NCBI GenBank assembly: GCA_029204225.1
Contig: CM055108.1
Coordinates: 5,703,599-5,767,598, forward strand
Length of the DNA stretch: 64,000 nucleotides
Reading direction: 5' to 3'
From: Diphasiastrum complanatum
Taxonomy: Eukaryota; Streptophyta; Lycopodiopsida; Lycopodiales; Lycopodiaceae
Position 1 is the stretch's first letter. Every line of letters starts with the position of its first letter. Of the stretch, positions 1-12,849 are shown in pieces. The notes under the pieces were generated by a model. That model was not told the DNA's origin. It did no database searches and saw nothing but the letters and a program-made list of their open reading frames with translations. The position numbers were made by a program, and so were the translations under genes.

Positions 1-552
1 GTGTGCGACTTTCTTGAAAATTTGAGTGAAGAATCTTTTGAAATATCACCCTTTCACACCGATCTTAAAACAAATGATTCAAATCAATGTGATTCGATCT
101 GTGTAGAGCACGGGGGAGACTTCACTTATGATGTTAAAGAGAATGCGACATTACAAATCAATTATTTTGTGACTATTAACCATAGTCCTATTGTGATTCA
201 AAATCCAATTCTTGAAGTTGATGAAATCCTAGCAAGATTTGGTATTGTATCAAATGGCAATCAGGAACGATCCATTACCAAGGATGTGAGTGTCAATACA
301 CTCATTGATATGGTGGACAGTTCTACCCAAAGTCCTGAAATGGACGATCAAAAGCTTGTTGAAGATGTGTCATAATTGGGCCATCGATCCCCTAATGAAC
401 GTCTTGATCACGCTGAAAGTGTTCCCAATTTTAATGAGTTGGAGTACGATGTTGGAAAATTAAGAGCTAAACCTGATTGTAATATTGTGCAACTTGCATT
501 AGTTGTTGGCGACTCCCTCTATGTTAGACCAAGCCTGTTTACTTATTGAAGA
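1..552 (+). pseudogene. Gag-polyprotein-like remnant, open at left edge
   Basis: The frame is open from base 1 to a TAA at 373-375. The same frame continues past that stop to a TGA at about 547, so it reads as one longer coding stretch broken by a stop. The predicted protein is acidic and has no motif I recognise. It lies directly upstream of and collinear with the gypsy-type gag remnant that follows, so it may be the N-terminal part of the same polyprotein. That link is inferred from position only. Confidence 0.35.
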
Positions 553-1227
553 TTGATCATTATGATGGAGAGAGAGGTGATAAAGCTGATATTTTTCATA
601 CGAAAATTCACAAACTTCTCTTTCCTAGATGGTTTCTCACAACCCGAGGATTGGAAATTGTCATTTCCATTATACCTGACCAATGAAGCTCGAGATTGGT
701 ATGATAATGTTGAAGCTTTTGAAATCCATTCTCTTGACTCATGGGATACCTTGGTAAAAGCATTCTTGGATGAGTTTTCACCCAAGATGAATATAACGGT
801 TGCTTGTTACCATTTGGTAGCTATTAGACAATGTGAAGATGAGTTTGTGGGAAGATATTCTCATAGATTTAATTGGTTTGTGCAAAAGCACATATCTATT
901 TATGCACTTCCAATTGAATTGATATTGGATTGCTTCATAAGTGCATTGCAAACAGAGATGCAAGTCCATGTGAGACAGAAGCATCCGACTAGTTTGGATT
1001 ATGCAATTGAAATTGCATCTAAATACGAAAATGCTCTAATTGATACTCGTATATCCACATTCTATAATAGCCACAACCAATCTAGAAATGATCAGTTCCT
1101 AGTTGAGTCAAGCTTCGGACCAAATGTGAAATTAGGGATGGATTATTTCCATTGTCAGAGACATCAAGTCCATTGTGTGATATCGAAAGACCATAATTTG
1201 ACTGAAGGGTTGGATGCTAACACTTGA
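553..1227 (+). pseudogene. Ty3/gypsy-type gag remnant (Retrotrans_gag-like)
   Basis: About 225 codons. Residues 25-150 have the pattern of plant gypsy gag: a DGFSQPEDW start, an AxDWYDN box corresponding to the usual A..WW motif, then DTLVKAFLDEFSP and a downstream QxEDEFVGRYSHRF segment. Gag forms the particle shell of the retroelement. The usual zinc knuckle, protease and RT do not follow, so the element is truncated here. Upstream, an out-of-frame stretch around 550-610 also resembles gag (GDKADIFHTK), which suggests a frameshift near the start. I chose the whole open frame and not a particular ATG. Confidence 0.6.
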
Positions 1228-3250
<2,023 letters not shown>

Positions 3251-3452
3251 ATTGTGGCTTATAGAAGTTTGGCTCTACTCTGCTTGATAGAGGTTGCAGC
3301 TCTTAGCTTTGGGGATTTCCATGACTCCGAACTTCTAGATGTTGGGGATTTCCATGACTCTGAGCTTTGGGGATTGTGGCTTATAGAAATTTGGCCCTAC
3401 GATGCTTGATAGAGGTTGCAGCTCTTAGCTTTGGGGATTTCCATGACTCCGA
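3251..3452. repeat. Imperfect tandem duplication, 122-bp period
   Basis: The segment starting ATTGTGGCTTATAGAA at 3251 recurs at 3373 with few differences (GCTTGATAGAGGTTGCAGCT and the following TTGGGGATTTCCATGACTC are shared). The first unit contains an extra internal copy of the GGGGATTTCCATGACTC box. The second unit is shorter, so this is a partial second copy. Confidence 0.85.
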
Positions 3453-3771
3453 ACTTGTGAAACTTTATACTATCCTCATGGTCTAATTGCAGACCATATC
3501 ACCATTAGTAACAAATACTACTGAGGCCTATTCAAATGGTTTAGATGAAGATTAGGCGCTTATTCAAAATCTAACTCTGTTTTACCCCACTCTTTAAGTG
3601 TATTTCAGCTTATATACTTTCTCCTATTGGCTATTCCAAGGAAGGTAATCCACACCTTTCATAAAAAATGCAAACTAATCAATGGTGGAGAGAGAAACAC
3701 ACTTCCCTACCACCAATTGACTTTGACTTATCAATCAAACCATGTTTACCCATGCTACTTATTTAAGAAAC

Positions 3772-3866
3772 CATGTTGTATATGACCAACTAGACTCAAG
3801 AAATGAACTAAAACTGCCACATGCTACATGGTTTCTTGATTCTATAAGTTGGTCATATACAACGTG
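3772..3866. repeat. Inverted repeat (hairpin) at the edge of a repeated segment
   Basis: The 32 bases at 3772-3803 are the exact reverse complement of 4759-4790. They are a near-perfect reverse complement of 3832-3862, which carries a small insertion and mismatches. A transcript could therefore fold locally, or with the downstream copy. The pattern indicates that an inverted fragment of the 245-bp repeat lies beside its direct copy. Confidence 0.8.
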
Positions 3867-4069
3867 CATATAGAATGTAGACATAGAAATACCAATTATG
3901 GGCTTGTAGAAACTCGTGGCACATCATGTGCAATGGTTGTAAGTGTTCCATAGTGACATGCAAGGCATGCACAAAGTGAATTGGACACATGCATGGTGAT
4001 TTGTACAATTCTAGTTTAGAATTTGACACTTGGTAAAAGTAGGTAGAAATACATGCATGTAAAGTGACA
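3823..4069. repeat. Direct repeat copy 1 (about 247 bp), flanks RNase H fragment
   Basis: This segment recurs at 4750-4993 with only scattered substitutions and small indels. Both begin GCTACATGGTTTCTTGA and end AAAGTGACA. The copies flank the copia RNase H fragment in the same orientation. They may be portions of the LTRs of a largely deleted element, but no TG...CA ends or primer site are visible at these borders. Confidence 0.85.
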
Positions 4070-4090
4070 TCATTGGTCCAAAGATATTGA

Positions 4091-4598
4091 TGTTATATAT
4101 GATTATGGTCTGTTATACAAAAGCGAAGATCTTTCTATTGTTGGCTATACTGACTCGGATTTTGCTAGTGACAAAGTAGATCGGAAATCTACAAGTGCGT
4201 ATGTCATATATCTTGGAGGAAATTCAATATCTTGGCTTTCCAAAAAGCACGATACTATATCAATCTCATCTTGTGAAGTTGAATATAAGGCACTTACTAC
4301 TACAACAAAAGAAGTGCTTTGGATCAAGAGGTTGCTTTTGGAGCTAAAGGCTATCAAGGAAGATGATCTACCATTGATCATGTGTGACAATATTTCAGCA
4401 CAAGTCCTTGCCAACAACCCAATATTTCATGCAAGGAGAAAACATATTGAAGTTGCACATCACTTCGTGAGAGAGAAGCTCATTGGAGGGGAAACCTACT
4501 TGGAGCACATCAACACATCATCATGTATTGCAGATTTGCTCACCAAACCTTTGAGAGCAAAAATTCCTTCATCAAGCATAGAGCCAATCTTGGAGTAA
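4091..4598 (+). pseudogene. Ty1/copia RNase H domain fragment
   Basis: An open frame of about 168 codons containing the copia RNase H signature: YTDSDFASD, RKSTSAYV, ISWLSKKHDTISISSCEVEYKA, then CDNISAQVLANNP, FHARRKHIEVAHHFVREK and a C-terminal ADLLTKPL. This is the last domain of a copia polyprotein and degrades the RNA strand during reverse transcription. Nothing upstream (INT, RT) is present: the frame starts abruptly about 20 bases after direct-repeat copy 1. The element therefore suffered a large internal deletion, or only this fragment was captured. Confidence 0.85.
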
Positions 4599-4749
4599 TT
4601 CCAAGATCCATGTTCAAGTCCACATAGATCAATTTTTAGGAATATTATGAAAAATCATCTATCTTGACTTTAGGCTTTAGAAAAAGTGTTTTCTATGTGT
4701 GTTAATGTTTCATATTGTAAATGCCAAATTTGGCCTAGAAGAAACTCGA

Positions 4750-4993
4750 GCTACATGGTTTCTTGAGTCTAGTTGGTCATATACAACATGCATATAGAAT
4801 GTAGACATAGAAATACCAATTATGGGCTTGTAGAAACTCGTGGCACATCACATGCAATGATTGTAAGTGTTCCATAGTGACATGCAAGGCATGCACAAAG
4901 TGAATTGGACACATGCATGGTGATTTGTACAATTCTAGTTTAGAATTTGACACTTGGTAAAAGTAGGTAGAAATGCATGCTTGTAAAGTGACA
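4750..4993. repeat. Direct repeat copy 2 (about 244 bp)
   Basis: Near-identical partner of 3823-4069, located about 150 bp after the RNase H stop. This is where a 3' LTR would be expected to lie. Confidence 0.85.
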
Positions 4994-5939
4994 AATGTCA
5001 CTAGTGTTCTAGTTTTCACTTTTAGATGTGGAAGAAAGTAGGAAGGAGATGGTTCTACCTCGAGCTACTCCAATCTCCAAAAATATGTGTAAGCTCTCTC
5101 ATAATTTTTTATGAAGAAGCAAGCTTTGAAGCTATTCCATGTCAATTTGGATCTATACTATTGTTTGCTTGAATTTTGCTCTCTCTTTCTCTCTCTAACT
5201 CGAGTGGAAGATTATGCTAATGCATTAAATTCTTGTACTTCTTCTCTTTTGATTTTAAATGCAATCATTCTTTGATTATTAGCATGCTAGATTGTGCTTT
5301 GGTCATAAATTCTAGAACTAGATCTTGATATTCAATCTAGATTCAATTTATGTGCCAAACACAAAGCTTAACAAGATCATTCACACTTGAGGATCATTCC
5401 CCACACGTGTGAGCTTGCTGAAATTTTATCAGTTCGTATATCTCTTGTCAAGTTTTGAAGTTCTGAAAATGTTATTGTGAATTGTGAAGGAGTTGAGTGT
5501 TATTACACGACACTTCATGCGCTCTTATCAAGCATATCATTCACAATCAGAAAGTATTGTTGTTAGCTCTCTATCAAGCTTTCAAGCTTGAACCCTCTTG
5601 AGCTTTCTAGCTCAGTCTTTTAGAGATTTATTTTACAGTTGCTATTATGCTACTACTTATCAGCAGAGCTACTTATTATCAGACTTATTCTCAGTTACTC
5701 AGAGACAGCTTAGAGTGAGCGATTTCTATAGAAATTGTTTGAGAATTCAATACTTTATGTTTGGCTACGTAATCACTTAGTATCTAGCGACTTCAAAGTT
5801 AGTTGCTAAAGATTGAACGTGATTTTCATCACTACTGCTTTGTTCAATTTTTTATAGGTGTAGTCATGCATTGGAAGTAGGAGTTTTCGCTATTGGAAGT
5901 AGGAGTTTCCGCTATAATTTATCCATCATATTTATGACA
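4994..5939 (+). repeat. Probable LTR/leader region of copia element A
   Basis: The stretch ends TTATGACA immediately before a primer-binding site, which fixes the right end of a 5' LTR at 5939. The left end is not determined because no second LTR copy is present. Near the right end a 22-bp unit (ATTGGAAGTAGGAGTTT and following) is duplicated in tandem at about 5868-5911. The segment may also belong to the 3' end of the upstream RNase H element. Confidence 0.5.
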
Positions 5940-5951
5940 TGGTATCAGAGC
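5940..5951 (+). other. Primer-binding site (initiator-Met tRNA), element A
   Basis: TGGTATCAGAGC matches the 3' end of plant initiator Met tRNA, the usual primer for copia minus-strand DNA synthesis. It directly follows an LTR-like CA end. Several further copies of GTATCAG(A) occur at 5980-6160, possibly decayed duplicates. Confidence 0.85.
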
Positions 5952-6227
5952 ATTCCATCTTATATCAGAGCTTCTGTCATAGTATCAGTGTTAGATCACT
6001 ATTTCCTTTATCTGAACCACCACGGTATCAAATATGTGATCTCTATCAAGGCATAATACTATTTTGATATCAGAGCAAAAGCTCTAATACTTGATATCTT
6101 TCGCGATATCAAATTGATATCACATTCTTCAGTTTCATTCATCCTTTCAGTATCAGAGAATTATTTTTCTATTGTTAGCATTACTACATCTTAGCGTCAT
6201 CGATACAATCGACAGACTAAGTTCCAG

Positions 6228-6995
6228 ATGGATTCTCAAAGTAAAGCTGGTCTTATCATAGACAAGCTGAATGGATCCAATTATCATTTGTGGAAATTTA
6301 AGATGAAGAATTTGCTGATAGCCAATGAGTTATGGGATGTTGTTACAGGTACCGAAGTAAAGCCTGAAGACGACACATAAGACTCAAAGTGGAAATCGAA
6401 GGATGGTAAAGCTTTTGCGCTTATTATCCTCAATATATCAGATACTCAGATTGGACACGTAGCTGAAGCTAAAAATTCAAATGAAGTTTGAGACATCCTG
6501 AACTCACTATATGACGTGAGGGACATAACTACTAAGTTACATCTACGAAGGAAATTCTTCACATTTAAGATGTCTAATGGTGATTCTCTTCAAAGTCACA
6601 TTAACCAGTTTAAGAGTCTCTTGCAACAGATGGCCACTGTCGGATCAGTCATAGACGATCAAGACACAATTATGACATTGATTTCAAGCTTGCCCTCTAC
6701 ATATGAGAACTGGTTGATGACCATGTCGACACACTCAGATCTAACTCTTACTAGAGTTATCATTATGTTGCTGCAAGAAGATAATGAAGAAGTCAAGATG
6801 TTTCGTCTACTTCCTCCTCTCAGGCTCTATATGTCAACAAAGGCTCTAAGCGACAGAAGCAAAAAAGCTCCAAGAAGGCTACAGCGAATTAAAAGTTGAC
6901 TCAAAGTCAAGTACAATCATCAAATCCACAGTCGAAGAAGAAGATGTTTTGCAGGTATTGCAAGCCTAATAACCATGAGATCAAGGATTGCTGAA
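6228..6995 (+). pseudogene. Copia element A gag, broken
   Basis: ATG at 6228 opens a UBN2-type copia gag: LNGSNYHLWKFKMKNLL, then ELWDVVTG, LHLRRKFFTFKM, and a long central helical region (SSLPSTYENW). A zinc knuckle of pattern CRYCKPNNHEIKDC lies near 6950-6995. Stops occur at about 6378 and 6489, and the knuckle sits in a different frame from the preceding stretch. Gag would coat the RNA genome; this copy cannot make it. The start was chosen because MDSQ... precedes the conserved LNGSNYxLWK box, as in related copies. Confidence 0.85.
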
Positions 6996-7069
6996 TTCTC
7001 CAAGCGAAGAATGCAACCAAGCAACCTGATCAACAAGCAAACACAGTTTCATCATCTCCCCAGGTCAAA

Positions 7070-7276
7070 GTGGACGAAGGTGCATTTATGGTCAAAGATC
7101 AAAATGCAATTTTGGATGATTCATGGTTTCTTGATCCTGGAGCAACTCAACACATGACCAATCAATGTGAGATTTTCAACTCCTACATGCCTTACAACAC
7201 GAAGAAATTTGTTCATCTTGGTGACAATAGTACTCACACTATTGAAGGTGAAGGTACTATAAGATTGCGATTCTAG
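7070..7276 (+). pseudogene. Copia element A protease remnant
   Basis: A retropepsin-like frame with WFLDPGATQHMTN followed by a GxGT loop (EGEGTIRLRF). The active-site triad is normally D-S-G. Here it reads D-P-G, a substitution at the middle position, and the frame ends in a stop at 7274. The protease would process the gag-pol polyprotein. It lies between the zinc knuckle and the integrase, as expected for copia. Confidence 0.75.
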
Positions 7277-7299
7277 CATGATGAATTCAAACTACTATC

Positions 7300-8270
7300 A
7301 AAGGTCTTTTCGAACATGTCCAGACAATCCATGGTTTTTGATCTCGACTATCCTACTGGTAAGGTCGATCTCCCTATCTTTCATAGCTGCATCTTTGGAA
7401 AGCAGGCTAGGATTCCTTTTAGATCAAACATAGGCATGCAGCAAAAGGTCTGTTAGATGTTGTTCATACAGATATATGTGGACAAATGCAAACTCCTTCA
7501 TTGCTAGATGCAAAGTATTTCATTACTTTTATTGACAAATTCTCCAGAAGAACAGCTGTTTATTTCATTAAACAGAGGCTTTTATCAAATTCAGACAATT
7601 CAAAGAGCATGCTGAGAATCAAACTGGCAAACAAATCAAAGCACTGAGGTCAGATAACAGGGGAGAATACATCTCCACTGAATTCAAGGAGCATTGCCTT
7701 AACAATGGCATTGAGCAACAATACATTACTCCTATTCGTCTCAATCAAATGGTCTTGCTGAGAGAAAGAACAGAACCTTAGTTGAATTGGAAAAGTGCAT
7801 GTTATCACACTGAAGCTGTTTCAACAACAACCTATATTAAGAACAGATGTCCTACTAAAGGTCTCTTAGACAAAACACCATTCGAAGTTTGAACAGGTAC
7901 CAAACCTTCTTTATCAAACCTACGAGTTTTTGGATGTACTGCTTTTGCCTAGATATCTCATGATCTCAGGAAGAAGCTCGACTTCCAGAGTATCAAATGT
8001 ATTTTTATCAGCTACACTACTTCAGATCAAGCCTACAAGTTGTTCGATCCCATCGAGTCGAAGATATTCACTAGCTGGGATGTCATCTTCATCGAAGATC
8101 AGTTTCAAGACCTCAAAGGAAAAGGCAGTCCCCATGTAGCCGACCTGTTAGATTCTCCTAACATATTGAACTTCCCAGTTTCTCAATCAACTATTCCCAT
8201 TGAAGGTCCAAGCTCTTCTACTTTTGACAAACAACAAATCAATGACGAATCAGAGATGACGATGTTGTAG
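7300..8270 (+). pseudogene. Copia element A integrase and linker, heavily broken
   Basis: Short segments in shifting frames match copia integrase: VVHTDICGQMQ and YFITFIDKFSRRTAVYF at about 7450-7570, a further catalytic-core trace at 7640-7760 with HCLNNNGIEQQYITP-like sequence, and an integrase tail/RT linker at 7930-8270 (WDVIFIEDQFQD). Integrase inserts the cDNA into the genome. Multiple frame changes and stops make it non-functional. Confidence 0.7.
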
Positions 8271-8379
8271 TTCAACAACTACAGTATGATGGAAATGATC
8301 AACTTCCTCTATTACCCAAAGAACTAGCAGACCACCTCACCGATATATCGAAAGCCTACCTTGTTCAAGAACCTACGTC

Positions 8380-9078
8380 TGTCCAAGAGGCACTCAGTCA
8401 ACCTGATTCAGATCTTTGGAAAGAAGCTATGGATAACGTGTATTCATCTCTTATCAAGAACCAAACATAGACAATTGTCGAATTACCTGCTGGCAGAAAT
8501 GTAGTTGATTGCAAATGAATTTTCAAAGTCAAGTACAATGCAGATGGAAGCATCAACAGGAGAAAGGCACAACTTGTCACCAGAGGATTTTCTCAGGTAT
8601 ACAACATCGATTACACTGAGAACTTCAATCTAGTAGTCAAGCATTCTTCTATTCAACTTTTGATATCATTTGCCGCTACAACAGATTTGGAAATACATCA
8701 AATGGATGTACAGATAGCATATCTCAATAGAGTTATCGAAGAAGACATTTACATGGTGCAACCCGAAGGTTATATTATCGAGGGTAAACACAATCATGTG
8801 TGTAAACTCCATAAGGCACTTTATGGCTTGAAGCAATATGCTCGAGTATGGTTTCAAAGGATCAATATTTTCCTTATTGATCATGGCTACACACCTAGCT
8901 CTTTAGATTCAAATGTTTACTTCAAATCAGTGCAACAGTCTTTTATCATTATCACTTTATACATGGATGATACATTGCTTTTCAGCAACAGTACCAATCT
9001 GAAAAAAGAGGCCAAGATAATGCTATCTTCCGAATTTGACATGACCGATCTGGGCGAAGCTCATTTCTGCCTTGGTAT
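8380..9078 (+). pseudogene. Copia element A reverse transcriptase, truncated
   Basis: The RT region starts around PTSVQEAL and WKEAMDNVYSSL. It continues through the QMDVQIAYLN box, the YMVQPEGY box, CKLHKALYGLKQ and the catalytic LYMDD motif, then FDMTDLGEAHFCLG. Stops interrupt the N-terminal part. The C-terminal half (from about 8660) is open but ends abruptly where minus-strand copia B begins. The last RT segment, RNase H and 3' LTR of A are therefore missing. Confidence 0.85.
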
Positions 9079-9079
9079 T

Positions 9080-9720
9080 TCCTAAAGCTGATCTTAACTT
9101 GATAAATGAAGCCTTTGGCAAGGGTTTGGTGAATAGATCAGCAAGGCAATCTGAAGAAGACACATGATGTAGCTTGATCTCCTTTGCTTGAACCTTTTCC
9201 CTCACAAAATGGTGAGCAATCTCTATGTGCTTGCTCCTTGCATGGAATGTGGGATTGGTTGCTAATGCTTGGCTTGATTGGTTGTCACAATATATTATTG
9301 GCTGCTCCTTGGCCTCCATGACTTGCAACTCAATCCTTCTTGCACCAAAAGGTTTATCTCTACCTCTCCAACCTGTCTCTTGAGGTTGAGTAGTAGTATC
9401 TTGAGATGTATCCTCATTTTCATCACTTGGAAGGTCAATGAATGGATCATCATCAGGTGGTATCCTCACTATATCATCTTTCCCACTAGATGTATCTATC
9501 TTCTCAGCATCCTCGTCTTCATACATCTTGGATTCATCAAAGATAACATCACGGCTTATATGGATTTTGTTTCCACTGGATCAAAACATCTATAGCCTTT
9601 CACACGATCATCATATCCTAGGAATATAAACTTGATAGCTTTTACATCAAGTTTACGTCTCTCTTCCTTAGGAATGTGTACAAAGGCCTTACATCCAAAG
9701 ATTCGCAAATGGTTCACCTT
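9080..9720 (-). pseudogene. Copia element B: INT tail and linker fused to RNase H (RT deleted)
   Basis: Read on the minus strand, 9530-9720 matches the integrase C-terminus (HLRIFGCKAFVHIPKEER, FIFLGYDD). It is followed by an acidic linker (EDEDAEKIDTSSGKDD), then jumps directly to RNase H (CDNQSSQALATNPTFHARSK, FVREK, ADLFTKPLPK, KLRSALG). The whole RT is absent, so an internal deletion fused linker and RNase H in frame. The RNase H end runs into the truncated RT of element A on the opposite strand. Confidence 0.85.
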
Positions 9721-10520
9721 TGGCTTCTTCTTCGTGAAGGTGTTATCTTTGGTATGGCAATGGTAGGACTTCTATTTTGAAGATAGACTGCTGTACTGCA
9801 TGCTTCTGACCAAAAATCTTTTGGTAGTTTCATCTCAGCTAGCATAGATCTGGCACTTTCCACAATTGTACGATTCTTGCGCTCAACTACACCATTGAGA
9901 GCAGGAGTATGAGCTTGCATAAATTATCTTTTAATCCCACATTGATCACAAAGATCATTGAAGTCATTAGACTTGTACTCACTTCCACTATCTGATCTTA
10001 GGACTTTGATCTTCCTACATGTCTGATTTTTGACCAATGCTTTGAAGCTCTTGAAGTTGTCAAATGCATCTGATTTCTTCTTCAAGAAGTAGATCCACGT
10101 CTTACGTGACATATCATCAATAAAGGTCATGAAATAGAAGGCTTTATCTAAGGACATGCTCCTCATAGGCCCACATAAATCTGTGTGGACTAAATCTAGG
10201 ATGTTTTTTGCTCTTGCAACACCACCTTTATTGAACTTCTCTCGATGCTGCTTCCCATATACACATGATTCGCATATCAATTTCAAGTGGTCTTCTATGG
10301 TAGGCAATCATGTTACCATCTCCAATTTCCTCATCAAACTGAGGCTTCCCAAGTTCAAGTGACCAAGCCTCATATGAGTCCATGTTGCCCCTTGATTGTT
10401 GCATTCAATCTGTACAACTTTGTATTGGGATCCCTTACTCCATCCACAATAACTTTGAACTTTTGGTTTACATCATTCACAAAGTAACGATCATGGGCGA
10501 ATTATACCTTCAACTTTTGA
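9721..10520 (-). pseudogene. Copia element B integrase
   Basis: On the minus strand the GAG-pre-integrase zinc-binding end (CESCVYGKQHREKF) is followed by the integrase core (LVHTDLCGPM, FYFMTFIDDMSRKTWIYFLKKK, KVLRSDSGSEYKSNDF, GVVERKNRTIVESARS). The D-D-E residues are recognisable in HTD, RSD and VER. A stop separates 9924 from 9920, and the region upstream (10308-10520) is frame-shifted. The enzyme is not expected to work. Confidence 0.85.
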
Positions 10521-10847
10521 TCAATAATGACTCCAATAGAAAGTAGATTTTTTCTCAAACATGGTACGTAGTTGGATTGAAACGGTGCCTATTCCCTTGA
10601 TCTTGCACACCTCACCATTTGCTTGTGAAACAAATGTTCCATTATCCAACACTTTCAAGCTACTGAACCAATTCTTATTACCTATCATGTGTCTTGTGGC
10701 TCCCGAGTCAATATACCACGCTTGATCATCTTGATTAGATGACAATGTAGATATGAAGATGCTAGAGTCTTCAATCTCACCCTCATCGACAAGGTTACCT
10801 GCTTGTTTTGGTTTCCCCTTGTCTTGGTCCGCCAGGAATTGCCACAT
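10521..10847 (-). pseudogene. Copia element B protease
   Basis: The minus-strand frame contains AWYIDSGATRHMIGNKNWF with an intact D-S-G active-site motif and a downstream GxGTVSI strand. It is preceded by an acidic, serine-rich spacer. Retropepsin of copia type; the frame shifts out after about 108 codons. Confidence 0.8.
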
Positions 10848-11613
10848 TCACTCTTCCAATGGCCCTTTTTACCACAATGGCAGCACTTGCCTTTCTTCTT
10901 GGTCTTACTGGAAGATCCCTCATCCTCCTGAGTCTTGGAAAATTGTTGCTTAACTTCTTCTTGCCCTTGCCCTTGCCTTGTTTTTGGCGTGTCACAAGTG
11001 CCTGATCGTCAGTATTTTGATGTCTAGCTTTCACCATTTCTCACCGTTGCTCTTCCTGCATCAAGATTCCTATGAGCTCGTCAAAGGTTGGCAATCTTTC
11101 TCTTGATGCTATTCCACTCACAAACGTCTGATAGGGTTCTGCAATGCTGCACAATGCATTGTGCACCAGCTCTACATCACGTATGTGCTCACCAATGGAA
11201 TGCAGTTCATCCCTCATTGTCTTGATTCTGGTCATGTACGTCTGAATGTGCTCTCCTTGCTCCATGCGGGCACTATTCAACTTTGACTTCAGAAACATGA
11301 TTCTTGATGGATTTGATGTCTCAAACTGCTCCTTTAGCACATTTCATGCCTGTCTGGGTGTAACAGCATCACAAATGTGGGTAATAATGTGATCCTTCAC
11401 TGACAAGTTAATGAAGGTCAAAGCTTTCCTCATCTTTTTGTCGAACACTTTGATATCCGCTTCATTTGGCGGCCTTCTCTCATCACCTGTGATGACTTCC
11501 CACACGTCTTTCTCCATTAGTATGTTTTTCATTTTGAATTTCTGCACTACATAGTTGGAAATCCCGTCCGATTTGCTACTTTCACTCAAAATGGATTCTC
11601 CCATGTTTTCCAT
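10848..11613 (-). pseudogene. Copia element B gag with CCHC zinc knuckle
   Basis: ATG at 11613 on the minus strand starts a UBN2-type gag: KFKMKNILMEKDVWEV, LTFINLSVKDHI, SRIMFLKSKLN, YMTRIKTMRDEL. Stops occur at about 11341 and 11038. A complete C-X2-C-X4-H-X4-C knuckle (CCHCGKKGHWKSEC) lies at about 10850-10893, in a different frame from the preceding basic stretch. Gag coats the RNA genome. The sequence is closely related to the gag of element D at 24.3-25.2 kb. Confidence 0.85.
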
Positions 11614-12110
11614 CGCAAAACTGCTTGAAACTTCTGTTGTAGGCTAAAAGCAGTATGTCGAGGCCAATTGTGATGTCAGAAGTTGAAAATAATGACCTGC
11701 ACTTTTTCCCTTATAGGCCACTTGCCGCTTTTCCACCTATTTGAAAGCCAAATCGGTGTCGCCTTCCGGAATGCACTCAGTCGTCAACTCCTAACTACGT
11801 GCCCATTGGAATGGTGAAATCACTTTTGGCGCACTCCGAACACTTTCTTCGCTGCAATCACTCTTTCTTGTTGTACCGTACTTGCAAATACAGTTCGGGT
11901 GCCCTTCGTTTGGAGGTTATAGCCTTTCATTTGGGTCAAAACGAACAAAGGACCCAAAAATAGGGATTTTTCTAGTTTTTGAACTCTTTCTTCATTTTGA
12001 AAAAACTTTTCTTCATCTTGAAGAAACTTCACTCTTCACTTTTGAAGGGACCCAACTCCACTTTCACTATGAAAATTTTTATTGAAGTTGAAGGCCAAAA
12101 TACACTTCAA
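11614..12110 (-). repeat. 5' leader (UTR) of copia element B
   Basis: By eye this aligns with the leader of element D (25218-25560): shared blocks include AATGACCTGCA, GAATGGTGAAATCACTT and GAAAATTTTTA. It therefore belongs to the untranslated leader between primer site and gag. No primer site or LTR follows, so element B is cut off to the right. Confidence 0.7.
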
Positions 12111-12520
12111 TTCTTCAGGGCCCACTTCAGTTGAAGTTCATGTGGATTTTACGATCTAATTAAAGTTTAAAAGATCATTAACAGCCCTTGTACTTGATCC
12201 ATAGATCGGTTATTGGTGCATCGTTAAGATGTGAAGAGGCACAACAAAAGGATCTCCTTCGTACGCATCATGAGCATGAGAATGTGGCGCCGTTGCAACT
12301 ATAGCTTGACCGCAGGAGCATGCAGATAAAATTGTATGTCAACCGCAATCGTTGACTTCTTGGCGGTTTCCTTCGGTCAGCTATCGTTCGTTCACTTCGT
12401 AGATGATCGTAAGTAATAACTTACAGTGTCTTGCAGTGCCCGTGGTGAGCGGTAGTCTTTGCTTCATTGACCATATGCAAGGCTTTGCAGTGTCTTGTGG
12501 TTCGTTCATTTCATATGTAT
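12111..12520. other. No gene recognised
   Basis: No open frame of note. The later part contains degenerate GTAAGT and CTTACAG boxes that become the minisatellite downstream. Confidence 0.4.
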
Positions 12521-12770
12521 TCATAGGCGAGACTCAGCCCTTTACTTTGGTTTCTTTTGTAAATAATTGGAAGCTAGACACTTACGGTTCCTAGCAATGA
12601 GCCTTTGCATGTGACCGTAAGCAAAACTTTGCGGTTTACTTCGATCTCTTTCGTAAGTGACCGTAGGCAAGACACTTACAGTTCCTTGCGGTTTACTTCG
12701 GCCTCTTTCATAAGTGACCGTAGGCAAGACTCTTACAGTTCCTTGTGGTTTACTTTGGTCTATGGTTTTT
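12521..12770. repeat. 57-bp minisatellite
   Basis: Units starting GCGGTTTACTTCG occur at 12631, 12688 and 12745 (57-bp period). Each carries GTAAGTGACCGTAGGCAAGAC and CTTACAGTTCCTT. More degenerate copies precede them. On the minus strand the array reads as repeated peptide TVTYERDRSKPQ, but only because 57 is a multiple of 3. Confidence 0.9.
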
Positions 12771-12849
12771 CATGTATTTCTGCAAACTGTCAAAAGGGTA
12801 GACATTTCTGCAGATGCTTGAGAGAGTGTCCTTAAGAGATGAAGGGGGT

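Noticed and set aside
12542-12835. ORFs with repeated TVTYERDRSKPQ peptide
   Set aside because: The 57-bp minisatellite period is a multiple of three, so any frame repeats. No start context or homology supports a gene.
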